Shown here: one piece after another, positions 55,871 through 64,000 of the stretch | Layout of the letters: every line of letters begins with the position of its first letter | Numbering within the stretch: the stretch's first letter is position 1 | The notes under the pieces: generated by a model | What the model was told of the DNA's origin: nothing | Database searches by the model: none | The model's input: only the letters and a program-made list of their open reading frames with translations | From: Hyunsoonleella pacifica | GTDB taxonomy: Bacteria > Bacteroidota > Bacteroidia > Flavobacteriales > Flavobacteriaceae | Direction of reading: 5' to 3' | DNA length: 64,000 nt | Assembly (NCBI RefSeq): GCF_004310335.1 | Contig: NZ_SIRS01000003.1 | Span: 496,001 to 560,000, forward strand | Translations under genes and position numbers: made by a program

Positions 55871-58800
55871 ATGAAGAACAATTTATTAAAATTAATGTTT
55901 CTCTTATTTACTTCAGCAATTTTTGCTCAAGCAAACAAAGTTGAGATAGTAAAGAATGATCAAGGAACCAAATTAGTCGTAGATGGTAAAGATTTTATGA
56001 TTAATGGTATGAATTGGGATTATGTTCCAATAGGTACAGACGTAACAAATGCAAATTTTTATAAGCAATCAGACGATGTTATTAAAGCAGGTCTTGATAC
56101 AGAAATGGGGCTTCTAAAAAACATGAATGTTAATGTTATTAGACAGTATACAGGTGTGCCCAAAAAATGGGTAACCTATATCTATGAAAAATATGGTGTA
56201 TATACCCTGTTAAATCACACATTTGGACGCTACGGATTAACAATAAATGGTGTTTGGACACCGGTCACTATTTATTCAGACGAAAAAACACAAGCGCTAT
56301 TGGTTTCTGAAATGATGCAATTGGTAGAAGATTATAAAGACGTTCCTGGGATTTTAATGTATATGATGGGAAATGAAAACAACTATGGGTTGTTTTGGCA
56401 AGGCGCAGAAACTGAAGATTTTCCCGAAGGAGAAGAACAAAAACGAGCTGTAGGAGAGAAAAGAGGAAGACCTATGTATCGCTTGATGAATGAGGTTTCC
56501 AAAAAAATGAAAGAAATGGATCCTAATCACCCTGTAGCAATTTGTAATGGGGATGTGTTATTCATAGATATCATAGCAGAGGAATGTAAAGATGTTGACG
56601 TGTATGGAACCAATACATACAGAGGAGAGTCTTTTGGAGATTTTTTCCAAGTAGTAAAAGACAAACTGGATAAACCTGTAATGTTTACTGAATTTGGAGC
56701 AGATGCATACAACGCATTAGCTCAAAAAGAAGATCAATATTGGCAAGCACATTTTAATTTATCAAACTGGAAGGAAATTTATGAAAATGCAGCAGGATTA
56801 GGAAAAGTAGGAAACTCAATAGGGGGTTTTACATTTCAGTTTAGTGATGGATGGTGGAAATTAGGATTTGATGACAGAAAAGATGCTGATACACACCAAA
56901 CTGGTGCTTCATGGAGTAACGGAGGGTATTATCATGACACAAAAGATGGTTCCAATAACATGAATGAAGAATGGTTTGGTATTTGTGCCAAAGGACCAAC
57001 AGATTCTCGAGGATTATACGATTTATACCCTAGAGCATCGTATTACACCTTAAAAGATGCACACGCATTAAACCCTTATGGAGAAGGTGTAGACTTAGAA
57101 TTTATTGATAATTATTTTGATAATATCAATATCATGGATGCTGTCTTAAGAGCGCGTGGCGATAAAGCAGCACTATCAGGAGGCGATTCAGATAAACTAA
57201 GCATAAGCAGATTATCGGCACAGTTTACAACCTTTAATACAGGAGGAAGTTTAATCACAACCCCTGAAACAGCAGATCCCGACGATGCACAAACCTTCCC
57301 GAATCAATTAGGATTCGATCACATGCAATCTTATTTTGTTGGTATCCAAGGAAAACCATCGTCAAATATGACTGCTAATGTGGATTTCAATATTTTAGGT
57401 AATGTTGCAGCAAATCCTATAAATGAAATATTTTATGAGAATGTAGGTCGCCCAGTTAATATTATCAATGCAGAAGGAGATCCGGTAACCATTACAGATA
57501 ATAACCGTGTGCGTGTGTACCAAGCAGAATTTGAATGGAAAGCAAAAGATTTTGATTTAAAAGGGTTTTACAGAACAGGGCATTACCATTGGGCTTATGA
57601 AGGTGATTTCTTTAACCTCTATCCAGAGGCCAATTACGGACCTAATTTAGATATCTATAACGGAGAAATTTTAGGAGTTGAAGTTGATGGTAAAGGAGAC
57701 TTAAAAGGACTTAAAGCCGCATTTGGACCTCAATTATGGTGGGGAGCAAATCCAGGTTTTTTAATTAAATATGGCACTCAATTTAAGCATTGGGATATTA
57801 CAGGTATTTACCATAGAGATTTAAATACTTCACTACGTTTTGATGAGAATGGACGCCGTGTCTTGGATTCCAATCAGATAACCAGTGGTATAATTGCGCC
57901 ATGGCCAACCGAGAGAGCAACACTTGCTTTGGAGAGAGAGTTTGGACATTTTGGTGTAACATTAGGTGGAATTTGGGGAGGAAATCCATTAAACGGAAGT
58001 TCTTTTCAGATATACTCGCCAAATAATGATGCCGTAGTTATTGATAAAATACAAAGCAGTGACAACTGGGGAGCTAAAGCAAAACTTACGTATCAGAAAG
58101 GTAGTTTTAATTGGTATGCGCAAGGTTCTTACATGGGCTTGGTAGCTAATGGAGGTGTAGATCAAACAAGAACATTTACTGGTTGGAGACTTAAAGATTC
58201 CGGAAGTGGGAATATGACGAATTTCCTAACAGGTTTTGCGCTTTCAGCAGGTAATTTTCAAATCGCACCTAATTTTATGTACCAACAACCATTGGTAGAT
58301 CCTATCCCAAATGGAGTGACTGGTCCAGGGAGATTAAGAAATGTTATTGATGATCCATTTGCTGTAAGAAATGGAAACAGAGAGACTACCGCGGGAGAAT
58401 TATTACTAACCTTCGATCCTACTCCTGGAACATGGATGTATGAGTGGGATAATGATAGATCTGAGGATGCAAAGTTTGCTATGAATTTAGGGTTTACCTA
58501 CCGCCATTTACCTACGCAAATGGATGGTCACATAGGGTTCTTAGCAGATCGTACATTCTTCGCTTTTGGAGAATCTGCACCAGCTGAAGATTTATGGGAA
58601 CTGCATTCGCGTATGGTATCAAAAGTTAATTCAGATTTTGGTATTATTGGTAACTTCTACTATGGAAATGGTCAAGCCAATGGTGATTCGCAAAGAACAA
58701 TTACACGTTTTGGTGGAGATGTAAGGATGATGTATAAAAACATGAAGTTAATGTCTCATGTTAAAATAAATGATTGGGGACCTTTTGACTACCATCGTGA

Positions 58801-59053
58801 TTTCAACTTAACATACCCATTACAGTTAATGCTAGATGTATCTACAACTTTAGGTAAACCAGATTGGTTTATACTACCAAGTACACAAATTGGAATTAGA
58901 GGGATGTGGCGTTCTATGGACCAAAACTCCCCACGCTTCTTACCAAATCAAACAGCAGAGTTTCAAACGGAACCAACTGTAAGTCCTGTAGGTTTCCCTA
59001 ATGGAACAGAATGGGAAATAAGAACGTATATACATATCAACATTGGTAAATAA
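55871..59053 (+). CDS. Clan-A glycosidase fused to a predicted outer-membrane barrel
   Basis: A 1060-residue protein with signal peptide (1-20, ending IFAQ). Residues about 22-400 form a TIM-barrel glycoside hydrolase of the GH2/GH5 kind. It has MINGMNWDYVPIG near the start, likely acid/base Glu169 in MYMMGNENNYG, and likely nucleophile Glu274 in PVMFTEFGAD. From about 440 to 1060 the sequence changes to alternating amphipathic strands with Gly/Asn-rich turns (for example FDLKGFYRTGHYHW, GFLIKYGTQFKHWDITGIY, EIRTYIHINIGK), typical of an outer-membrane barrel. By context it acts on beta-glucan. The exact GH family is not assigned, and the barrel call is from pattern only. Confidence 0.78.
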   Translation: MKNNLLKLMFLLFTSAIFAQANKVEIVKNDQGTKLVVDGKDFMINGMNWDYVPIGTDVTNANFYKQSDDVIKAGLDTEMGLLKNMNVNVIRQYTGVPKKWVTYIYEKYGVYTLLNHTFGRYGLTINGVWTPVTIYSDEKTQALLVSEMMQLVEDYKDVPGILMYMMGNENNYGLFWQGAETEDFPEGEEQKRAVGEKRGRPMYRLMNEVSKKMKEMDPNHPVAICNGDVLFIDIIAEECKDVDVYGTNTYRGESFGDFFQVVKDKLDKPVMFTEFGADAYNALAQKEDQYWQAHFNLSNWKEIYENAAGLGKVGNSIGGFTFQFSDGWWKLGFDDRKDADTHQTGASWSNGGYYHDTKDGSNNMNEEWFGICAKGPTDSRGLYDLYPRASYYTLKDAHALNPYGEGVDLEFIDNYFDNINIMDAVLRARGDKAALSGGDSDKLSISRLSAQFTTFNTGGSLITTPETADPDDAQTFPNQLGFDHMQSYFVGIQGKPSSNMTANVDFNILGNVAANPINEIFYENVGRPVNIINAEGDPVTITDNNRVRVYQAEFEWKAKDFDLKGFYRTGHYHWAYEGDFFNLYPEANYGPNLDIYNGEILGVEVDGKGDLKGLKAAFGPQLWWGANPGFLIKYGTQFKHWDITGIYHRDLNTSLRFDENGRRVLDSNQITSGIIAPWPTERATLALEREFGHFGVTLGGIWGGNPLNGSSFQIYSPNNDAVVIDKIQSSDNWGAKAKLTYQKGSFNWYAQGSYMGLVANGGVDQTRTFTGWRLKDSGSGNMTNFLTGFALSAGNFQIAPNFMYQQPLVDPIPNGVTGPGRLRNVIDDPFAVRNGNRETTAGELLLTFDPTPGTWMYEWDNDRSEDAKFAMNLGFTYRHLPTQMDGHIGFLADRTFFAFGESAPAEDLWELHSRMVSKVNSDFGIIGNFYYGNGQANGDSQRTITRFGGDVRMMYKNMKLMSHVKINDWGPFDYHRDFNLTYPLQLMLDVSTTLGKPDWFILPSTQIGIRGMWRSMDQNSPRFLPNQTAEFQTEPTVSPVGFPNGTEWEIRTYIHINIGK

Positions 59054-59066
59054 TACAGATTATATT

Positions 59067-60491
59067 ATGAATAAAATAAAATTTAAATATTACACCACTC
59101 TCGCTTTGATGTGTGCTGTGATAATAAGTTGTGATAGAGAAATATCAGAAGATTTTGAACTAGCTACATTTCCTTCAAATGCAGATATATACACTGATGC
59201 TCCAGTAGGGCTTACAGATGAGTTTTTTGAGTCTTTTGATCCAGCTACAGGAGCCAATACTGAAGGTTTTGGTACCGACCAAAATGAAGCTTATGAAGGA
59301 AACTCTTCTATAAGAATAGATGTGCCAAGTCCAACAGATCCTAATGGAGGCTACATAGGAGGTATTTTTAGAGATAGAGGAGAAGGGAGAAATCTAACAG
59401 ACTTTGATGCTCTAACATTTTGGGCAAAAGGGTCTACTACTACTACAATTGATAATGTAGGCTTTGGTACCGACTTTGGCTTAAATAGGTATGCAGTGAA
59501 TTTGAAAGACATAGAGCTTTCTACCAAATGGAAAAAGTATATTATTCCAATACCAGACCCTTCAAAATTAGTTCAGGAACGTGGTATGTTTATATTCTCT
59601 GCAGGTACACAAAACACTAATGGAATTGGTTACACCTTTTGGATTGATGAACTACGTTTTGAAAAACTTGGGACTGTTGCACAACCTAGACCTTCAATTC
59701 TTGGAGGTCAAGACCAAACAGCACAAGGAAACGTTGGGATCTCTCTTCCGGTAACTGGTTTGACTCAAACTATGAATCTACCTGATGGACGAGATGTTAC
59801 TGTAGAGGCAGCACCAGCATATTTTGATTTTGAAACGTCTAATCCTTTTGTTGCTTCTGTTAGTGAAGAAGGTCTTGTTTCTATTGATGGATTAGGTGAA
59901 GTTGATCCACAAACAGGTTTGGTAGATAATAAGGCTACAATTACTGCAAGTATTGCTGGAGTTGAAGCAGCAGGTTCTATGACTATTGAGGCAGTTAATA
60001 TTGAAGTGATCTCTATTTTCAGTGATTTATATGCTAACATAGCTGTGGATAACTACAATGGTTTTTATGAACCATTTCAAACAACCCTTGGAGGGTTTGT
60101 AGAAGAAGATGGAAATAATATTATAGACTATACAATGCTAAATTTTGTAGCTATAGAGTTTTATGGTAGAGATGGTAGCGGAGTACCGCCTGTTGATGCA
60201 ACAGACATGACACATTTACATATAGATATAAGAGTAAATGAAGCTGTAGAAGCAACAGATTATATCAATATTTCCTTGCATAATGATTTTACACAAGCCA
60301 CAGAGGTTTCAGGAACATTCGCTATATCTGGTTCAGATTTAATTGCAAATGAATGGGTACAATTTGATATTCCTTTATCTAGTTTTAGTGGACTTACAGA
60401 AAGAGATGCAGTTGGTATGATGCTTTTTGTCTCTGATGCTACAATTGCTAATGCTTCTTTAGACAACATATTTTTCTATGCTGAACAATAA
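59067..60491 (+). CDS. Surface lipoprotein with two jelly-roll-like modules and an Ig-like domain
   Basis: A 474-residue lipoprotein starting MNKIKFKYYTTLALM with lipobox IISC. A TTG eight codons upstream overlaps the previous gene and is less likely. Residues about 40-205 resemble a carbohydrate-binding jelly roll (YEGNSSIRIDVPSPTD, FDALTFWAKGS, YTFWIDELRFEKLG). About 215-320 resembles a bacterial Ig-like domain (SVSEEGLVSIDGLGEVD, ATITASIAGVEAAGS). The third part (about 325-474) again has a binding-module look (HLHIDIRVNE, WVQFDIPLSSFSG, LDNIFFYAEQ). It lies between the glycosidase and GH16 genes; a glucan-binding role is inferred. Confidence 0.85.
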   Translation: MNKIKFKYYTTLALMCAVIISCDREISEDFELATFPSNADIYTDAPVGLTDEFFESFDPATGANTEGFGTDQNEAYEGNSSIRIDVPSPTDPNGGYIGGIFRDRGEGRNLTDFDALTFWAKGSTTTTIDNVGFGTDFGLNRYAVNLKDIELSTKWKKYIIPIPDPSKLVQERGMFIFSAGTQNTNGIGYTFWIDELRFEKLGTVAQPRPSILGGQDQTAQGNVGISLPVTGLTQTMNLPDGRDVTVEAAPAYFDFETSNPFVASVSEEGLVSIDGLGEVDPQTGLVDNKATITASIAGVEAAGSMTIEAVNIEVISIFSDLYANIAVDNYNGFYEPFQTTLGGFVEEDGNNIIDYTMLNFVAIEFYGRDGSGVPPVDATDMTHLHIDIRVNEAVEATDYINISLHNDFTQATEVSGTFAISGSDLIANEWVQFDIPLSSFSGLTERDAVGMMLFVSDATIANASLDNIFFYAEQ

Positions 60492-60508
60492 TAAAAATTT
60501 GCTTAAAA

Positions 60509-61369
60509 ATGATAAATAAAATTTTAAATAATAGGATGACTACCAGCCTAATAGGCGGTATGTTAAGTGTAGCTTTGGTTTTTTTAATTGCAAGTTGCGA
60601 TCCAGATGAAACACAAACAGTAACTAATTTCAATACTATCGTGTTAGAAGAAGAGTTTGATGTAGATGGCGAACCAAACAGTGCTGTTTGGACTTATGAT
60701 ATTGGAACTGGCGATAACGGGTGGGGAAATAATGAGTTACAATATTATACAGATAGGCCTGAAAACGTAGTTGTAGAAGATGGAATGCTTAAAATTACTG
60801 CTATTAAAGAGAATTTTGAAGGCGCTAGTTTTACTTCAGCTAGGCTTTTAACAAAAGGGCTTTTTGAACAACAGTACGGTAGATTTGAGGCTCGAATGAA
60901 ATTACCATTTGGTAAAGGGATGTGGCCTGCATTTTGGATGCTGGGGTCTAATATTGATGAAATAGGTTGGCCTTTTTGTGGTGAGATTGATATTATGGAA
61001 AATGCAGGATCTAAACCTACAATTGTTAGTGGAGCTGTACATGGTCCTGGCTATTCAGGAGGAAACCCAATACTAAAAAAATATGAGTTTGAAAGCACTC
61101 GTGTTGACACAGAGTTCCATGTCTATGGAATAGAATGGGGCCCACGATATATTAATTATTATGTTGATGACGTGTTATATTTTCAAATTACTCCAGAGAG
61201 TTTAAAGGATGAAGACGTTCCAGAATTCAATTGGGTTTTTGATAATGGTCCGTTTTATATGCTTATCAACTTAGCTGTAGGTGGAAATTTTGATGGAAAC
61301 CCTACTGAAGATACTGTATTTCCTCAAACTATGTACATAGACTACGTAAGAGTGTATGCAGCAGAATAA
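60509..61369 (+). CDS. GH16 endo-beta-1,3-glucanase (laminarinase-like) lipoprotein
   Basis: A 286-residue protein with lipobox IASC (Cys30). One GH16 domain spans about 42-285. The catalytic motif GEIDIMEN gives nucleophile Glu159, Asp161 and acid/base Glu164. NNELQYYTDRPENVVVEDGML and GKGMWPAFWMLG are shared with bacterial laminarinases, as are HGPGYSGGN and MYIDYVRVY. It would cut beta-1,3-glucan (or mixed-linkage glucan) at the cell surface. It begins 17 bp after the preceding lipoprotein gene and is followed by a hairpin. This gene is the best evidence for the substrate of the locus. Confidence 0.94.
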   Translation: MINKILNNRMTTSLIGGMLSVALVFLIASCDPDETQTVTNFNTIVLEEEFDVDGEPNSAVWTYDIGTGDNGWGNNELQYYTDRPENVVVEDGMLKITAIKENFEGASFTSARLLTKGLFEQQYGRFEARMKLPFGKGMWPAFWMLGSNIDEIGWPFCGEIDIMENAGSKPTIVSGAVHGPGYSGGNPILKKYEFESTRVDTEFHVYGIEWGPRYINYYVDDVLYFQITPESLKDEDVPEFNWVFDNGPFYMLINLAVGGNFDGNPTEDTVFPQTMYIDYVRVYAAE

Positions 61370-61385
61370 ATAGCTTTTATAATAT

Positions 61386-61422
61386 AAGGGCTAGCACTAA
61401 AAGACTATAGTTAGCCCTTTAA
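61386..61422 (+). terminator. Hairpin between the GH16 and phosphorylase-like genes
   Basis: AAGGGCTA (61386-61393) pairs with TAGCCCTT (61412-61419) around an 18-nt loop, with a short T stretch. It may attenuate transcription into the downstream gene. Confidence 0.55.
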
Positions 61423-61448
61423 AGTTTATACAGATTATTTTACAAACT

Positions 61449-64000
61449 ATGATTGTTACAGAACCAAACAAAGTTTCAGACGAAACAAGGGATATAAAAG
61501 GAGAATTAATCACTTTTAATAATGAAACCTATTATAAGATTTCTAATAGTGATGAGATGCGTCCGTTTTTTATGAGTATTGTAAGTGATTCCAACCACTG
61601 GATGTTTATATCAAGCAATGGCGGTTTAACTGCTGGACGTAAAAATGCAGAATATTCATTATTTCCTTATTACACAGATGACAAGATTACCGAAATGGCT
61701 GAAACTACAGGTAGTAAAGCTATTTTCCAAATAACTAAAAACGGAAATAGACATCTATGGGAGCCTTTTTCTATTCGTCAAACAGGTATTTATAAAACAC
61801 AAACAAATCTTTATAAAAACAGGTTTGGTAATAAAATAGTTTTTGAGGAAAACAACCTTGATTTAGGATTAACTTTTAGATATGAATGGAATTCTAGTAA
61901 CAAATTTGGTTTTGTAAAAAAATCTACTTTAATCAATAATTCAGATGTAAACATTCAAGTAGCACTGCTAGATGGGTTACAAAATATATTACCAGCAAGT
62001 GTTACCGCTGATTTACAAAACAGTAGAAGTAACCTTGTTGATGCATATAAGAAAAGTGAGCTTCAAGAAGCAGTTGGTTTAGGAGTTTACGCATTAAGTT
62101 CTGTTATCGTTGATAAGGCAGAACCAAGTGAAGCCTTAAAATCAAATATTGTTTGGTCTACAGGTTTAGAGAATCCAACATATTTACTATCATCATTACA
62201 ATTAGATAATTTTAGAAAAGGAAAAACACTTTCCCAAGAGATGGATGTGAAGGCTGAAAAAGGAGCCTATTTTGCATGTACAGAAATTGAATTATTAGCA
62301 GGACAATCCAAAAACTGGATGTTTATAGCTAATGTAAACCAATCTATTTCTGATGTGATTAAAATCTCTGAAATCATTAAAAATGAATCAGATTTAAAAG
62401 AGTTAGTTCAAAAAAATATTGATTTAGGAACAAAGAACTTAATTGGTTTAACAGCTAGTTCTGATGGGTTGCAGCAAACTGATGACCCATTGATAAGTAT
62501 GAGGCATTTCTCAAATACCCTGTTCAACATTATGCGTGGTGGTATTTTTGACGATGGATATACTATTGAAAAATCAGATTTTTCAAAATATATAGCTAAT
62601 GCCAACAAGGACGTTTTCAAAGAAAAAGAATCACTATTAACTAGCTTAAGCGATATATTTTCTTTAGATGAAATTCTAAATATTGCAGAGCATGATAGCA
62701 ATAAAGATTTTCAACGTTTATGTTTTGAATACTTACCCTTAAAGTTTAGTAGAAGACATGGTGATCCGAGTAGACCTTGGAACAAATTTTCCATAAATAC
62801 AAGAAATGAAATAGATGGTTCCAAAGTTTTAGATTATGAAGGAAACTGGCGAGATATTTTCCAAAATTGGGAAGCATTAGCACATTCATACCCCAATTAC
62901 ATAGAAGGTATGATTCATAAGTTTTTAAATGCAACAACTTTTGAAGGGTATAATCCTTACCGTGTAACGAAAGGAGGTTTTGATTGGGAGGTAATCGAAG
63001 AGCACGACCCTTGGTCATACATAGGTTATTGGGGAGATCATCAAATTATATATTTATTAAAATTCTTAGAGTTTATTGAGGATTATTTTCCAGGACGATT
63101 AGAGAAGCGTTTTAACCAAGATGTATTTGTATATGCTAACGTACCTTACATTATAAAAAGCTATCAAGACACTTTAAAAAACTCAAAAGACACAATTGAT
63201 TTCGATCATAAATTAGACCAAACCATTCACAAGCGAAGAGATGTTTTGGGAGCTGATGGTGCTCTATTATTAGATAAAGATTCAAATATTTATAGAGTTA
63301 ACTTTATAGAGAAAATACTAGCAACAGTACTTTCCAAAATTTCAAATTTTATTCCAGAAGGCGGTATTTGGTTAAATACACAACGTCCTGAATGGAATGA
63401 TGCTAATAACGCATTAGTAGGTAATGGCGTGTCAATGGTAACGTTGTATTACATCTACAGATTCTTAAATTTCTTTGAAGGTATTGTTTTAAAGGCAGAA
63501 ACTAAGTCTGTAAAAGTTTCCGAAGAATTAATTCTTTTCTTTAATAAAGTAACCGAAACACTTCAAAATAATGCAAATATTTTATCAGGAACTATTTCAG
63601 ACAGAGATCGTAAAACAGTACTTGATGGACTAGGCAAAGCAGGAAGTAATTATAGAGCAACAATTTATAAAAATGGATTTACCAGTGCTAAAACAGAATT
63701 AAGCTTTGCAGAAATATCCAGTTTTATTGAAGTTACAAAATCTTATTTAGAACATAGTATTGATGCCAATAAGCGTGAAGATAACATGTACCATGCTTAT
63801 AATTTGATGACAGTTGAGAATAACGAAGGCGTATCTATTTCTTATCTATCTGAAATGCTTGAAGGACAAGTAGCAGCTTTAAGTTCTGGTTACCTCTCCC
63901 CTATCCAAGCACTTAATTTATTAGACGGATTAAAGGCTAGTGCATTGTTTAGAGAAGATCAATATAGCTATATTTTGTATCCAGATAAAACATTGCCAAG
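61449..64000 (+). CDS. GH94-like glycan phosphorylase (GH149/GH161 type), 3' end outside the window
   Basis: An ATG at 61449 opens a frame that stays open to the window end (at least 850 residues), with no signal peptide, so it is likely cytoplasmic. The N-terminal part has SSNGGLTAGRKNAEYSLFPY. The middle has RRHGDPSRPWNKFSINTRNE and VLDYEGNWRDIFQNWEALAH, then YWGDHQIIYLLKFLE. WNDANNALVGNGVSMVTLYYIY lies near residue 650. These fit the beta-sandwich plus (alpha/alpha)6-barrel inverting phosphorylases. The size and wording resemble beta-1,3-glucan phosphorylases (GH149 or GH161) more than cellobiose phosphorylase. It would convert imported laminari-oligosaccharides to glucose-1-phosphate. The family call is from memory. 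Confidence 0.68.
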   Translation, partial: MIVTEPNKVSDETRDIKGELITFNNETYYKISNSDEMRPFFMSIVSDSNHWMFISSNGGLTAGRKNAEYSLFPYYTDDKITEMAETTGSKAIFQITKNGNRHLWEPFSIRQTGIYKTQTNLYKNRFGNKIVFEENNLDLGLTFRYEWNSSNKFGFVKKSTLINNSDVNIQVALLDGLQNILPASVTADLQNSRSNLVDAYKKSELQEAVGLGVYALSSVIVDKAEPSEALKSNIVWSTGLENPTYLLSSLQLDNFRKGKTLSQEMDVKAEKGAYFACTEIELLAGQSKNWMFIANVNQSISDVIKISEIIKNESDLKELVQKNIDLGTKNLIGLTASSDGLQQTDDPLISMRHFSNTLFNIMRGGIFDDGYTIEKSDFSKYIANANKDVFKEKESLLTSLSDIFSLDEILNIAEHDSNKDFQRLCFEYLPLKFSRRHGDPSRPWNKFSINTRNEIDGSKVLDYEGNWRDIFQNWEALAHSYPNYIEGMIHKFLNATTFEGYNPYRVTKGGFDWEVIEEHDPWSYIGYWGDHQIIYLLKFLEFIEDYFPGRLEKRFNQDVFVYANVPYIIKSYQDTLKNSKDTIDFDHKLDQTIHKRRDVLGADGALLLDKDSNIYRVNFIEKILATVLSKISNFIPEGGIWLNTQRPEWNDANNALVGNGVSMVTLYYIYRFLNFFEGIVLKAETKSVKVSEELILFFNKVTETLQNNANILSGTISDRDRKTVLDGLGKAGSNYRATIYKNGFTSAKTELSFAEISSFIEVTKSYLEHSIDANKREDNMYHAYNLMTVENNEGVSISYLSEMLEGQVAALSSGYLSPIQALNLLDGLKASALFREDQYSYILYPDKTLP

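Noticed and set aside
54181-55881. Several open frames on the minus strand across the triplicated region
   Set aside because: They mirror the plus-strand repeat modules and look alike only because the DNA is repeated; no start context or coding sense of their own.
59043-59066. TTG start eight codons upstream of the 59067 gene
   Set aside because: It overlaps the previous gene and adds polar residues before a well-formed lipoprotein signal.
1-64000. tRNA, rRNA, CRISPR arrays, complete insertion sequences or prophage genes
   Set aside because: I looked for cloverleaf-like GGTTCGA arms, transposase motifs and regular spacer arrays on both strands and saw none that I could support.

Overview
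The window looks like the chromosome of a marine or seaweed-associated member of the Flavobacteriaceae (Bacteroidota). The DNA is AT-rich. Secreted proteins carry type IX secretion (T9SS) sorting tails. There are LytTR two-component systems, TonB-dependent receptors with CarboxypepD-like N-termini, a SusC/SusD locus, and promoters of the Bacteroidota type (TTG near -33, TAnnTTT near -7). All assignments come from reading motifs and layout; no database search was run.

Layout: (1) 1-119 is the 3' end of lepA. (2) 220-4404 (-) is a LytTR regulator, its LytS-type kinase and an outer-membrane beta-barrel receptor. (3) 4667-12376 (+) is a NarL/LuxR-type regulator and a 7TM sensor kinase with overlapping genes, followed by a small apparent regulon. 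Four promoters there share a 16-bp dyad of 7-2-7 form (TACCnGA-N2-TCTGGTA or close variants) abutting the -33 TTG. Three drive exported proteins: two related beta-barrel proteins and one T9SS cargo protein. The fourth, right behind the kinase gene, drives about 140 nt with no reading frame that ends in a strong terminator. This candidate small RNA carries a 13-16 nt stretch complementary to the very short leaders of the three protein genes. I consider this the most interesting unit in the window.

(4) 12810-19234 (+) is an alpha-glucan operon: GT4 glycogen/maltose-1-phosphate synthase, glgC, glgE and glgB. Together these could form a full ADP-glucose-fed GlgE pathway. A GH31 alpha-glucosidase follows after a terminator. 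(5) 22016-28099 (-) has a cation/proton antiporter with a TrkA-N domain, then an iron-uptake-like set (PepSY membrane protein, TonB receptor, small Cys-rich protein). (6) 28218-37042 (+) has an MBL hydrolase, a subtilase and an M1 peptidase (both lipoproteins), rnpA, an S41 peptidase, an OmpA-like protein and a leucine-rich-repeat protein with a gliding-type T9SS tail. (7) 37039-38979 (-) has an ElaA-like acetyltransferase, a CDF zinc exporter and rpiB. A 618-bp AT-rich gap with a DnaA box and three hairpins precedes rnr (+), whose reading frame carries an inserted palindromic repeat. (8) 41842-44878 (-) has a Fic protein with an operator-like repeat cluster and a SulP transporter. (9) 44996-46046 has two small genes.

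(10) 46158 to the end (+) is a polysaccharide utilization locus, most likely for laminarin or another beta-1,3-glucan. It has a one-component Reg_prop/LuxR sensor-regulator, SusC, SusD, a surface lipoprotein with three 163-residue repeats, a clan-A glycosidase fused to an apparent outer-membrane barrel, a second binding lipoprotein, a GH16 laminarinase-like lipoprotein, and a large GH94-like phosphorylase (GH149/GH161 type) cut off by the window edge. Together these would bind the glucan at the surface, cut it, import it and break it down by phosphorolysis.
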